Part shown: piece by piece, positions 1-9,146 of the stretch
Numbering within the stretch: position 1 is the stretch's first letter
Layout of the letters: the number at the start of each line of letters is the position of its first letter
Origin: Candidatus Aminicenantota bacterium
GTDB lineage: Bacteria; Acidobacteriota; Aminicenantia; Aminicenantales; Aminicenantaceae
Direction: 5' to 3'
DNA length: 64,000 nucleotides
NCBI GenBank assembly: GCA_020348385.1
Contig: CP070750.1
Coordinates: 185,712-249,711, forward strand
Program-made: the position numbers and the translations under genes
Notes under the pieces: model-generated
Told to the model about the DNA's origin: nothing
Databases searched by the model: none
The model's input: only the letters and a program-made list of their open reading frames with translations

Positions 1-1650
1 TCAGCGATTCTGGCGATCACCCTCATCCCTGTCCTCAGCGCTCTTTTCTTAAGAGGAAAAATACGTCCTCCCGAAAGAAATTTATTGAATCGTTTACTCA
101 TGCGTGTTTATGAACCCGTTCTTCGTTTTTCCCTGAAATACAAAATCATCATCCTCCTGATCGCGCTTTTGATCCTTGGATCGAGCTTTTTCCCGATGAA
201 AAATATCCGGAGCGAGTTTATGCCTCCTTTGAACGAAGGGGATCTGCTGTTCATGCCTGTTCTTCTCCCAGGGGCTTCCCTTACCCAAGTCATGGATGTG
301 ATGAAAAAACAGGATGTGATCCTTAAATCCTTCCCTGAAGTCGAGCTTGTCGTCGGCAAACTGGGAAGAGCCGAAACACCGACCGATCCCGCTCCGGTCG
401 GGATGATCGAGACCATCGTAAAACTTAAACCGCAAGAATTGTGGAGAGAGGGATTAACCCGACAACAGTTGATAAACGAAATGGATAGTGCCCTTAGGAT
501 TCCCGGGGTGAGCAACATCTGGACCCAGCCCATCCGCAATCGTATCGACATGCTGGCCACCGGTATTCAAACCCCGATCGGTGTGAAGGTTTTCGGAGAG
601 GATTTGAAGAAGATCGAGGCCCTCGGCATACAAATAGAGAAGTTACTCCGAGAAATCCCCGGAGCAAGAAATCCCTATGCGGAGAGGATTGGGAACAAAC
701 CTTACATAGAAATTGAAATCGACAGGCAGGCAGCGGCTCGATACGGCATAAAAGTCGGCGATATCCAGCATTTGATCATGACAGCCATTGGGGGGGGGAA
801 TATCACAACGACTGTAGAAGGGAGAGAGAGGTATCCTGTGCGTATTCGGTACATGAGAGAACGTAGGGATAGCATGGAAGCATTGGGAAGGATTTTCGTG
901 CCAACACCCAGTGGCGCTCAGATTCCCCTCAGCCAAGTGGCATCGATAACAAAGGTTGAAGGGCCCGCTAAGATATCCGGTGAAAATGCCCTTCCATATG
1001 TGAGAGTGTTTGTGGATGTGGATACCGATGTTGTTGGGGCTGTGGATTTTGTCAAGGAAGCCAGCCAGCTCGTCAATAAAGAATTGGAGCTTCCCTCTGG
1101 ATATTATATATCTTGGAGTGGGCAGTATGAATATGAGATGCAAGCGCGGCGAAGGCTGATGACCGTCATCCCGATTTGCATATTTGTCATATTCCTTCTT
1201 CTGTATATGAAATTTCGCGATCTCTCTGCTGCCCTTATCATGATCTTTTCCCTTCCGTTTGCCTTTATCGGGGGGATTTGGCTTCAGTATTTCCTTGGTT
1301 TCAATTTCAGCACAGCTGTTTGGGTAGGGTATATCGCCCTTTTCGGGATCGCTGTTGAGGACGGGATCGTCATGATGGATTTTTTGGTGAAGTATGCCCG
1401 CAAAGGAAGGGGCAATCTTGAAGAGATTATCCAGGCTGGACTACTTCGTGTTCGTCCTATCATAATGACAACAGCAACGACAATCCTGGCGCTGATCCCA
1501 ATCCTGTTGAGTACGGGTGCTGGCTCGGAGATCATGAAACCTATCGCTGCGCCGACTGTAGGCGGTATGGTGACCGCCACCCTTTTGAATCTCATCATTG
1601 TGCCTGTTATTTATGCGTGGATTCCAAGGAAGGACAAAAAAGAAGCATAA
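1..1650 (+). CDS. Heavy-metal RND efflux pump, CusA/CzcA family, C-terminal half (cut by left edge)
   Basis: The reading frame is open from base 1 (SAILAITLIPVLSALFLRGK...), so the gene begins outside the window and about 549 residues of an expected ~1,040 are present. The visible part holds the end of the first membrane half, the second large periplasmic loop (about residues 60-370, with the PIPLSQVASI element) and the C-terminal membrane bundle including GIAVEDGIVMMDFL and RPIIMTTATTILALIPIL, which are typical of heavy-metal efflux RND proteins. Such pumps work as inner-membrane trimers with a periplasmic adaptor and an outer-membrane channel, using the proton gradient to expel Cu, Ag, Zn, Co or similar ions. 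The metal cannot be told from this half. The adaptor and channel genes would be expected to the left. It ends just before the carAB promoter. Confidence 0.9.
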   Translation, partial: SAILAITLIPVLSALFLRGKIRPPERNLLNRLLMRVYEPVLRFSLKYKIIILLIALLILGSSFFPMKNIRSEFMPPLNEGDLLFMPVLLPGASLTQVMDVMKKQDVILKSFPEVELVVGKLGRAETPTDPAPVGMIETIVKLKPQELWREGLTRQQLINEMDSALRIPGVSNIWTQPIRNRIDMLATGIQTPIGVKVFGEDLKKIEALGIQIEKLLREIPGARNPYAERIGNKPYIEIEIDRQAAARYGIKVGDIQHLIMTAIGGGNITTTVEGRERYPVRIRYMRERRDSMEALGRIFVPTPSGAQIPLSQVASITKVEGPAKISGENALPYVRVFVDVDTDVVGAVDFVKEASQLVNKELELPSGYYISWSGQYEYEMQARRRLMTVIPICIFVIFLLLYMKFRDLSAALIMIFSLPFAFIGGIWLQYFLGFNFSTAVWVGYIALFGIAVEDGIVMMDFLVKYARKGRGNLEEIIQAGLLRVRPIIMTTATTILALIPILLSTGAGSEIMKPIAAPTVGGMVTATLLNLIIVPVIYAWIPRKDKKEA

Positions 1651-1673
1651 GACACCCCATATTGAAATTTTTT

Positions 1674-1702
1674 TTGACTGATCGTATTTCATGTGCTATA
1701 AC
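1674..1702 (+). promoter_or_regulatory. Sigma-70-type promoter for carAB
   Basis: TTGACT (1674-1679), a 17-base spacer, and TATAAC (1697-1702). A TG two bases upstream of the -10 box gives an extended -10 element. It lies in the gap between the RND gene and carA, about 48 bases before the carA start. Confidence 0.7.
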
Positions 1703-1749
1703 GAGTTGAAAATTGAAAGCGCATCTATTGTTTCCGGATACGTCATGAT

Positions 1750-2814
1750 ATGAAAGAGGCTTCTCTAAAACTGGAGGATGGCACCAAGTATCCTGGCACC
1801 TCTTTTGGAGCGGAAAAATCTATCTCGGGCGAGGTTGTTTTTAACACCGGGATGGTCGGTTATTATGAATCCTTGACCGATCCCAGCTACAAAGGACAGA
1901 TCCTCGTTCTCACCTATCCTCTCATCGGGAATTATGGAGTGCCCGGTGAGGATAATGAATCCCAACTGTCTATAAATTTCGAATCAGATAAAATTCACGC
2001 ATCGGCACTTGTTGTCACAGATTATTCCTATTCTCACAACCATTGGAATGCGGCTCGCAGTCTATCTGACTGGCTCGAACAGCAAAAAATCCCCGCGCTC
2101 CATGGCATCGACACCAGGGCCTTGACCAAGAGGCTGAGAGAAGAAGGCACGATGTTGGGAAAGCTCGTTTTCGAGGAGGATGTTGAATTTTATGATCCCA
2201 ATAGAGAAAATCTGATAGCAAAAGTCACAGTCAAAGAACCTGTGTTCTACAACGAGAAGGGAAAATGGAAGGTCGTCATTATCGACTGTGGAGTCAAGTA
2301 CAACATCATCCGCTCGCTCATACAAAGAGACTGTTGTGTGATCCGAATTCCGTGCAACTACGACTTCTTTGACATCACTTTTGATGGCGTGGTGATCTCG
2401 AACGGACCCGGGGACCCGAAAATGTGCCCGGATACCATCGCTCTTATCCGGAAATGTTTCGAGAAAACCATTCCCACCTTTGGGATCTGCCTCGGAAACC
2501 AGCTAATGGCCCTTGCTGCGGGGGCAAACACCTATAAACTCAAGTACGGCCACCGAAGCCAGAACCAACCCTGCTTACAGGTGGGGACAAAGCGTTGTTT
2601 CATCACTTCTCAGAATCATGGGTATGCGGTCGAAACAAAGTCTTTGCCCAAGGATTGGGAACCCTGGTTTACGAATGTTAACGATAACACCAACGAAGGG
2701 ATCAAGCATAAACACCTCCCTTTCAGGTCCGTCCAGTTCCACCCCGAACACTCTCCAGGGCCTGTGGACACGGCGTTTCTTTTCGATGAATTTTTGGAGC
2801 TAATCCGCACATGA
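1750..2814 (+). CDS. carA: Carbamoyl-phosphate synthase small (glutaminase) subunit
   Basis: CarA hydrolyses glutamine and passes ammonia to CarB to make carbamoyl phosphate for pyrimidine and arginine synthesis. The 354-residue length is normal. The N-terminal CPSase small-chain domain is followed by a class I glutamine amidotransferase domain with the nucleophile Cys247 (GICLGNQ) and the His331/Glu333 pair (HPEHSPGP). The sequence is closer in style to the animal CAD/CPS glutaminase half than to Escherichia coli CarA (for example DPSYKGQILVLTYPLIGNYG, HWNAARSLSDWL, DTRALTKRLREEG). The ATG at 1750 has no clear Shine-Dalgarno sequence. The stop codon overlaps the carB start by four bases (ATGA), so the two are translationally coupled. 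Confidence 0.96.
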   Translation: MKEASLKLEDGTKYPGTSFGAEKSISGEVVFNTGMVGYYESLTDPSYKGQILVLTYPLIGNYGVPGEDNESQLSINFESDKIHASALVVTDYSYSHNHWNAARSLSDWLEQQKIPALHGIDTRALTKRLREEGTMLGKLVFEEDVEFYDPNRENLIAKVTVKEPVFYNEKGKWKVVIIDCGVKYNIIRSLIQRDCCVIRIPCNYDFFDITFDGVVISNGPGDPKMCPDTIALIRKCFEKTIPTFGICLGNQLMALAAGANTYKLKYGHRSQNQPCLQVGTKRCFITSQNHGYAVETKSLPKDWEPWFTNVNDNTNEGIKHKHLPFRSVQFHPEHSPGPVDTAFLFDEFLELIRT

Positions 2815-5800
2815 AAAAAGTTGTCCTGTTGGGAAGCGGCGCGCTCAAGATCGGGCAGGCAGGTGAGTTCGATTATTCGGGGAGCCAGGCCATAAAAGCC
2901 CTGAAGGAAGAGGGGATAAGCGTCATCCTGATCAACCCAAACATCGCCACCATTCAGACCTCAGAATCCTTGGCTGATAAAATTTATTTTCTTCCAGTTA
3001 CTCCGTACTTTGTAGAAAAAGTCATTGTAAAAGAACGCCCCGATGGGATTCTCCTCGGCTTCGGGGGCCAGACTGCTTTGAATTGTGGTGTGGAATTGCA
3101 CGAATCAGGAGTTTTGAAGAAATATGATGTCGAAGTCCTGGGGACATCGATCCAAGCCATCATAGACAGCGAAGATCGGAAGAAATTCGTTAAAAAATTG
3201 ACCGAGATCGATCTGAAAGTACCCCGGAGTATCGCCGTAACTTCTGTCCAGGAAGCTGTCGATGCGGCTGAAAAGATCGGGTATCCCGTCATGGCTCGGG
3301 TGGCCTACGCCCTAGGAGGACTTGGCTCTGGTATCTCATTCGACAAGCAAGAACTTGCCGAAACAGCCACAAAGGCTTTTGCATTCATTGACCAGATCCT
3401 GATAGAGGAATACTTGGAAGGCTGGAAAGAAGTGGAGTATGAAGTTGTGCGGGACACCTACGATAACTGCATCACGGTCTGCAACATGGAAAACTTCGAT
3501 CCGATGGGCATCCATACTGGTGAGAGCATCGTTATCGCACCTTCCCAGACCTTGTCCAATCACGAATACCATAAGCTCCGGGATATCTCGATCAAGGTTA
3601 TCAGGCATCTTGGGATTATCGGTGAGTGTAATATCCAGTTTGCCACGGATAGATTCAGCGATGACTACCGGATCATCGAGGTCAATCCAAGGCTTTCCAG
3701 GTCTAGTGCCCTGGCATCCAAAGCGACAGGATATCCTTTGGCCTTCATAGCCGCTAAACTCGCTTTAGGGTATGCCCTAACAGACCTTCCCAATTCCATC
3801 ACGAAACGAACAATGGCCTGTTTTGAACCTGCCCTGGATTATGTGGTGGTGAAGATCCCTCGGTGGGATTTGACAAAATTCAAACGGGCGAGCAAAAAAA
3901 TCGGGAGCGAGATGAAGAGCGTGGGTGAGGTCATGTCCATCGGACGGACTTTTGAAGAGGCTTTGCAAAAGGCTATACGGATGCTTCAGGTGGGAATGTA
4001 TGGGGTTGTTTGTAATGATATCTCTTTCGACGCTTTGGAGGCAGAACTCAGAAATCCGACTGATAAGCGGCTTTTTGCCATCGCTGAGGCGATGAAAAAT
4101 CTCTCTATCGAACAAATCCATTCTTTAACCAATATCGACCGTTGGTTCTTATACAAAATCAAGAACATCGTGGACTTGGAAAAAGAGATACAAAACCAGG
4201 ATTTCTTGGATTTTTCAAAGGAGTTATTGCTCAGGGCCAAACAACTCGGTTTTTCGGATAAGCAGATCGGGCTTCTGTTGAATAAAGAAGAGCTTGATAT
4301 TCGAAAAAAAAGGGCAAAACACCGCATTCAGCCTTTTGTTAAACAGATTGATACACTGGCGGCGGAGTATCCGGCCCAGACGAATTATCTCTATCTCACC
4401 TACAACGGATCGGAAAACGATGTGGATTTTTCGGATTCGAACAAGGTCATCGTGTTGGGATCAGGATCTTACCGGATAGGTTCGTCGGTGGAGTTCGATT
4501 GGTGTTGTGTGAATGCCGTTCTGACGCTCAGAAATCTGGGTTTCAAAACCATCATGATCAACTATAATCCAGAGACAGTCAGCACGGATTATGACATCTG
4601 CGACAAACTGTATTTTGATGAATTGAGTTTCGAAACAGTGGCTGATATATATGAAAAGGAGAAGCCTGAGGGGCTCATAATTTCCATGGGGGGACAGATC
4701 CCGAACAATCTAGCTTTGAAATGTCATCAATACGGTTTGCATGTCCTCGGGACATCTCCACAGAGCATCGATGGAGCGGAAAACAGACACAAGTTTTCCG
4801 CACTTTTGGATGAATTGGCCATCGATCAGCCGGAATGGAAAGAGCTGACGGATATAAGCGCTGCCAAAACTTTTGCCAACAGTGTGGGTTATCCTGTTTT
4901 GGTCAGACCGAGCTATGTGCTGAGCGGTGCGGCCATGTCTGTGGCGCTGAACGATGTAGAACTCGACCATTATCTGGAAGAGGCATCCCGGGTTAGCCCC
5001 GAGTATCCTGTGGTGATCAGCAAGTTTATCGAAAACGCCAAGGAAATCGAGATAGATGCAGTGGCAAAGAAAGGGGAATTGTTTGTGTATGCCATCTCTG
5101 AACATGTGGAAAATGCGGGCGTCCATTCTGGCGATGCGACATTGGTTCTGCCGCCGCAGAGGACCTATCTCGAGACGACACGACGGATGAAAAAAATCGC
5201 CAGGCAGATAGCTGATTCCTTGCAAATCAACGGTCCATTCAACATCCAGTTCATGGCCAAAGATAATGAGGTCAAGGTCATCGAGTGCAATTTGCGTGCT
5301 TCCCGCTCTTTCCCGTTCGTCTCCAAGATATTCAAATTGAATTTTATCGATCTGGCTACGAAGATTATCATGGGAATCGATGTGCCGAGAATAGATAAAT
5401 CCTGTTTCGAGCTGGACTATGTGGGGGTAAAAGCTCCTCAGTTCTCTTTCACGCGCATAAAAGGAGCTGATCCGATTTTAAGCGTGGAAATGGCATCCAC
5501 TGGCGAAGTAGCTTGTTTAGGAGACAGTTTTGAGGAGGCTTTTTTAAAAGCCCTCCTTTCGGTCGGGTTCCGCTTCCCTAAAAAAAACATTATGTTGTCC
5601 ACCGGTCCATTCGAGAGCAAATCCAAGTTTTTGCCACAAGCTAAAAGATTGACCGATCTTGGATTTCAACTCTTTGCCACCCGGGGAACAGCTGATTTCA
5701 TGAAATATCACGGTATTCCTTCCCAGGTGCTTTCCTGGCCTCTCGAGAAAAAGGAGCCCAATGCGCTGACCTATATCCAGGAACTCAAGTTAGACCTGAT

Positions 5801-5981
5801 CATCAATATTCCGAAGAGTTTCGATGAAGAAGAACTCACGAACGATTATATTTTGAGAAGAAATGCCGTGGATTTCAACATCCCTCTGATAACGAATTTG
5901 CAGTTTGCCGAACGATTCATCGACGCCATGTCCAGAATAAGCCTGGATGAGTTGGCCATAAAGCCCTGGGACGAATACTAG
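2811..5981 (+). CDS. carB: Carbamoyl-phosphate synthase large subunit
   Basis: CarB makes carbamoyl phosphate from bicarbonate, ammonia delivered by CarA and two ATP. The 1,056 residues contain two homologous ATP-grasp halves (each opening with a VxGSGxxxIG element: GSGALKIGQAGEFDYSG near residue 8 and GSGSYRIGSSVEFDW near 550), an oligomerisation segment between them, and a C-terminal MGS-like allosteric domain (about residues 925-1050). Many stretches read like eukaryotic CAD or CPS1 (PNIATIQTSESLADKIYFLP, GGLGSG, IPRWDLTKF). This suggests the eukaryote-like clade of bacterial CarB. It forms a two-gene operon with carA and is followed by about 190 bases before the next gene. Confidence 0.97.
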   Translation: MKKVVLLGSGALKIGQAGEFDYSGSQAIKALKEEGISVILINPNIATIQTSESLADKIYFLPVTPYFVEKVIVKERPDGILLGFGGQTALNCGVELHESGVLKKYDVEVLGTSIQAIIDSEDRKKFVKKLTEIDLKVPRSIAVTSVQEAVDAAEKIGYPVMARVAYALGGLGSGISFDKQELAETATKAFAFIDQILIEEYLEGWKEVEYEVVRDTYDNCITVCNMENFDPMGIHTGESIVIAPSQTLSNHEYHKLRDISIKVIRHLGIIGECNIQFATDRFSDDYRIIEVNPRLSRSSALASKATGYPLAFIAAKLALGYALTDLPNSITKRTMACFEPALDYVVVKIPRWDLTKFKRASKKIGSEMKSVGEVMSIGRTFEEALQKAIRMLQVGMYGVVCNDISFDALEAELRNPTDKRLFAIAEAMKNLSIEQIHSLTNIDRWFLYKIKNIVDLEKEIQNQDFLDFSKELLLRAKQLGFSDKQIGLLLNKEELDIRKKRAKHRIQPFVKQIDTLAAEYPAQTNYLYLTYNGSENDVDFSDSNKVIVLGSGSYRIGSSVEFDWCCVNAVLTLRNLGFKTIMINYNPETVSTDYDICDKLYFDELSFETVADIYEKEKPEGLIISMGGQIPNNLALKCHQYGLHVLGTSPQSIDGAENRHKFSALLDELAIDQPEWKELTDISAAKTFANSVGYPVLVRPSYVLSGAAMSVALNDVELDHYLEEASRVSPEYPVVISKFIENAKEIEIDAVAKKGELFVYAISEHVENAGVHSGDATLVLPPQRTYLETTRRMKKIARQIADSLQINGPFNIQFMAKDNEVKVIECNLRASRSFPFVSKIFKLNFIDLATKIIMGIDVPRIDKSCFELDYVGVKAPQFSFTRIKGADPILSVEMASTGEVACLGDSFEEAFLKALLSVGFRFPKKNIMLSTGPFESKSKFLPQAKRLTDLGFQLFATRGTADFMKYHGIPSQVLSWPLEKKEPNALTYIQELKLDLIINIPKSFDEEELTNDYILRRNAVDFNIPLITNLQFAERFIDAMSRISLDELAIKPWDEY

Positions 5982-6085
5982 CTTTCTTCATATTCTTTAA
6001 CGTGCGGACAGGTAGAACCTTAGGCCAAAAATAACAGTCTTTATTCGAGTTTATACGGAATGATTTTAAAGTCTTTCCTTACAAA

Positions 6086-6114
6086 TTGACAACAACGATA
6101 ATAATTTATATATA
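6086..6114 (+). promoter_or_regulatory. Sigma-70-type promoter upstream of the receiver gene
   Basis: TTGACA (6086-6091), 17-base spacer, TATATA (6109-6114), in a very AT-rich gap after carB. It sits about 55 bases before the start of the response regulator at 6169 and probably drives the receiver and the downstream kinase. Confidence 0.6.
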
Positions 6115-6168
6115 TATAGCATAAAGAAATTGAGATGTTCTTTGTAGCTCAGAAGAGGAGTAAATGGA

Positions 6169-6582
6169 ATGAAAAAGAGCAATCCCAGAGCAAAGATTTT
6201 GGTGATTGACGATGATCCTGATTTTAAGAAAGTAATATCCTTTATGTTAGAATCTGAATCTTATCAGGTTGTTACCGCTAAGAATCCTCAGGAAGCAAAG
6301 AAACAGCTCCTTGCAGAGAAACCAGATTTAATTCTGCTTGACATTATGATGGATTCTATTTTTGATGGATATTCCCTCTGTCATGATATTAAAACTTCCC
6401 AAGAATTCCAAGAGCTTAGGGAAACACCCATTATTTTTGTGTCTGCCGTGAAGGCAAAGTCTGGCTCTAGATTTTCATTCGATACAAATCAGTATGGACT
6501 CAGGGAGCCGGATGACTACATTGATAAACCAGTTCAACCTGAAGACTTGATTCCACGGATCGAAAAATTGTTGAAAAAATAG
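6169..6582 (+). CDS. Single-domain response regulator (receiver only)
   Basis: The 137-residue protein is a lone CheY-like receiver domain. It shows the acidic pocket (VIDDDPDF, residues 12-19), the phosphoacceptor Asp58 (LILLDIM), a Ser in the switch position (IIFVSAVKAK) and the Lys of YIDKPVQ. It has no output domain, so it must act through protein contacts or as a phosphorelay step. A GGAG ribosome binding site at 6157-6160 supports the ATG at 6169 over an out-of-frame ATG six bases earlier. It is probably the partner of the sensor kinase that begins about 260 bases downstream. The region is noticeably AT-rich (43 G/C in 6181-6300). Confidence 0.9.
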   Translation: MKKSNPRAKILVIDDDPDFKKVISFMLESESYQVVTAKNPQEAKKQLLAEKPDLILLDIMMDSIFDGYSLCHDIKTSQEFQELRETPIIFVSAVKAKSGSRFSFDTNQYGLREPDDYIDKPVQPEDLIPRIEKLLKK

Positions 6583-6604
6583 CGGGAAAAATGCTGAATA
6601 TCTG

Positions 6605-6787
6605 ATGGAAAACCTAATAGAAAAATTATAAAATAGAGCTATCGTTCTTCTATTATCTGAAAACAAGGCATTTAAAAATCGATGTATCGATTCCCCGATT
6701 GTTGCATTCGTGAACAAAAACTTGAAGTTTAGAATGACCAAAGAGGTTAAGCTTGAGGTGACTGTCAAAAATAAGTGCAAATCATAG
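6605..6787 (+). pseudogene. Possible broken small gene between receiver and kinase
   Basis: Between the receiver and the kinase a 60-codon frame runs from ATG 6605 to TAG 6785, interrupted only by one TAA at codon 9 (6629-6631). The peptide after the stop (RAIVLLLSENKAF... then IVAFVNKNLKFRMTKEVKLEV) looks protein-like, but I recognise no family. It may be a decayed gene or a chance open stretch in AT-rich DNA. No ribosome binding site is obvious. Confidence 0.2.
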
Positions 6788-6842
6788 ATATTTGCTCAAA
6801 GCATAACACTTTCATGTTAGAGTGGTTAGAGCGAGAAATGTG

Positions 6843-8462
6843 ATGCTGCAAAAGAGCTTAATCGTAAAATTAATTTTTTGTATCACTGTTGTTCTGATTC
6901 TGGCTATAGGAATATTTGCATTTGTGAACATAAACCTGCAGAGAAAATATATTTTTGAGGGAATCCGGCAAAATGCCGTTCAACTCAGTCAAACCATCGA
7001 GAAGAGCATTAAATATGATATGTTGACTGCCCGGAATGATTATATTCAGAGAACGATCGAGGATATTGGAAAACAGGAAGGGATTGTAAACGTCAGAATA
7101 TTTGATAAAGAGGGGAAAATTATCGCTGCTGATTCCGTGGAGGAAGTTGGAAAGTTTATCGATAAGCGAGCGGAAGCGTGCTTCACTTGTCATAGTGATA
7201 AAGTCCCTCTGAAAAGACTTTCTTCACAATCCAGGACTAGGATTTTTAAAGCAGAAAGTGGTTATAGAGTACTTGGCGTAGTAAATCCTTTGTATAATGA
7301 GCCCGAGTGTTACAATAGTGCCTGCCATTTTCATCCAGAGGAACAAAATGTTCTGGGAGTTATGGACATTTTAATATCGCTAGCCAACTTTGATCAGCAA
7401 ATACTTACAGGACGAAAACAAATCATTATTTACTTGATATTTTCCTTCCTGTTTATATCAGGTGGAATCAGCCTTTTCATTTTTTTGTTTGTTCGCGCTC
7501 CAATTCGTAAGTTGATAGTTGGAACGCAAAAAATAGCGGAAGGAGATCTAAATTATCGAATCGGAAGCTATAGTTCTGATGAGATCGGAAAGCTCAGCAA
7601 ATCTTTTGATGAGATGACGGCCAGACTGAAGAAGTCCCGTGAGGAAATCGAACAGTGGAATTTGAAGCTGAAAAACGAAATAAAAAAAGCAACTAAGAAA
7701 TTAGTGCAGACTAACGAAAAGTTGAATGATGCAAATAAGAAACTTCGTGCACTCGATGATATGAAATCGGATTTTATGAGGAGAATTGAACATGGATCTC
7801 GGTCCCATCTGGCTGTTATCAAAAGCTGCCTGAGCTTGGTTTTAGGAGAGTATACTTCTGAACTGGACGATCAGCAAAAGGATCTGATAAATACAGCCGA
7901 ACGAAGAAGTGTGACGATGTTAGAGCTACTCGATGATTTCTTATTGCTTTCTTATCGCAAATCCGCCTTAGGTGTTTATCATATGGAACCTGTTCAGCTA
8001 GCAGACTTTTTAAAAAAGATGGTGGTTGATATCCAAGCTCAATCTAAAAAGAAGAATATTAAGATTGATATTCAGATTCCTTTGCAATTTCCTCAAGTCT
8101 GGGCTGACAGAGCGGGCCTTAACGAAATATTCTCTAATTTGTTGAACAATGCTGTGAAATACACTGGGGAGAATAGCGAGATCACTGTATCTGCAAAACA
8201 GAGAGGAGATTTTGTTGAAATAAGCGTGGCGGATACGGGCATTGGTATTGCTCCAGAAGATATATCTAAGATTTTTAATGAATTTTATCGTTCTCCAAAT
8301 GCAAAATCCTATAAGGTTGAAGGGACTGGACTTGGATTAGCAATTGTGAAAGAGATTGTTGAGACTCACCATGGGAGTATATCGGTTAATAGTGAACTCG
8401 GAAAAGGGAGTATATTCACAATAAAATTGCCGATAGGCCATAACAAGCCTACTAAAATTTGA
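6843..8462 (+). CDS. Membrane sensor histidine kinase with periplasmic haem-binding-type motifs
   Basis: About 539 residues. An N-terminal membrane segment (about residues 8-25) is followed by a periplasmic domain with CFTCH (113-117) and a CX4CH motif, CYNSACH (from 156), then a second membrane segment (about 197-219), HAMP, a coiled coil, a HisKA-like region and an intact HATPase domain (NLLNNAVKY, DTGIGI, GTGLGLAI). The two Cys-Cys-His motifs suggest covalent c-type haem, hence a redox or gas sensor; a metal site is the alternative. His317 is present, but the usual HELRSPL box reads HGSRSHL, so kinase activity may be altered. Starts at GTG 6822, GTG 6840 and ATG 6843 are all in frame; 6843 puts the hydrophobic segment nearest the N-terminus. 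The cognate regulator is probably the receiver at 6169. Confidence 0.88.
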   Translation: MLQKSLIVKLIFCITVVLILAIGIFAFVNINLQRKYIFEGIRQNAVQLSQTIEKSIKYDMLTARNDYIQRTIEDIGKQEGIVNVRIFDKEGKIIAADSVEEVGKFIDKRAEACFTCHSDKVPLKRLSSQSRTRIFKAESGYRVLGVVNPLYNEPECYNSACHFHPEEQNVLGVMDILISLANFDQQILTGRKQIIIYLIFSFLFISGGISLFIFLFVRAPIRKLIVGTQKIAEGDLNYRIGSYSSDEIGKLSKSFDEMTARLKKSREEIEQWNLKLKNEIKKATKKLVQTNEKLNDANKKLRALDDMKSDFMRRIEHGSRSHLAVIKSCLSLVLGEYTSELDDQQKDLINTAERRSVTMLELLDDFLLLSYRKSALGVYHMEPVQLADFLKKMVVDIQAQSKKKNIKIDIQIPLQFPQVWADRAGLNEIFSNLLNNAVKYTGENSEITVSAKQRGDFVEISVADTGIGIAPEDISKIFNEFYRSPNAKSYKVEGTGLGLAIVKEIVETHHGSISVNSELGKGSIFTIKLPIGHNKPTKI

Positions 8463-8517
8463 CAGAATCTATCAAGTATGTAAAAATAGTAGAGAATATT
8501 AAGTTATGGAGGTAATT

Positions 8518-9123
8518 GTGACACGATTTGCAAAAGTTCTTATAATCCTATCTGTCGTGGCGTTTGTTTTTGCAGTATCTTCTTTTGCCCAACAAGCGGA
8601 TGATGAGATGGTGAAATGTGCTGTCAGCGGGAATGAGATGAAAAAATCCGAAGCGAAAGGCAACATGGAGTACAAGGGAAAGACTTATTATTTCTGCTGC
8701 GATAATTGTGAGAAAGCCTTCAAGGAAAATCCTGAAAAGTATATCAACCAGGAAGGCCAGGAAGGACATGAACATGCTCATCAGCACGGCGAAGACCATA
8801 TGCACGAACACGGAGATGACACTGTGGTTGATCCTGTGTGCGGCATGAAAATCAAAAAATCCGAGGCAAAAGCCACCCATGAGTATAACGGGAAGACATA
8901 TTATTTCTGTATGGAAGGCTGCAAGGAAAAATTCGTTAAGGAACCTGCTAAGTATGTCAGTGCTGATGAGAATAAGGTCAAATGCGCTGTCAGCGGAAGC
9001 ACGTTCAACAAATCTGACGCTTTCGGATCCATGGAATACAACGGAAAGAACTATTATTTCTGCTGCGCGGGATGTAAGGAAAAGTTCGAAAAAGATCCCG
9101 AAAAATATATAAAGAAAAAATAG
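8518..9123 (+). CDS. Secreted triple-YHS-domain metal-binding protein
   Basis: The product has a Sec signal peptide (VLIILSVVAFVFAVSSFAQQ) and three YHS-type modules, each with a CxVSG or CGM turn and a YYFC(C/M)xxC motif, at roughly residues 30-75, 105-150 and 155-200. A His-rich linker (HEHAHQHGEDHMHEHGDD) separates modules one and two. YHS/TRASH-like domains bind copper or other soft metals, so a periplasmic metal buffer or chaperone is likely; the metal is unknown. The GGAGG ribosome binding site (8508-8512) lies five bases before a GTG at 8518 and overlaps the in-frame ATG at 8506, so GTG 8518 is the better start. It follows the haem-type kinase by 55 bases and may be its target. Confidence 0.85.
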   Translation: MTRFAKVLIILSVVAFVFAVSSFAQQADDEMVKCAVSGNEMKKSEAKGNMEYKGKTYYFCCDNCEKAFKENPEKYINQEGQEGHEHAHQHGEDHMHEHGDDTVVDPVCGMKIKKSEAKATHEYNGKTYYFCMEGCKEKFVKEPAKYVSADENKVKCAVSGSTFNKSDAFGSMEYNGKNYYFCCAGCKEKFEKDPEKYIKKK

Positions 9124-9146
9124 CCCCCGAGATTTTCAGAAATTGC

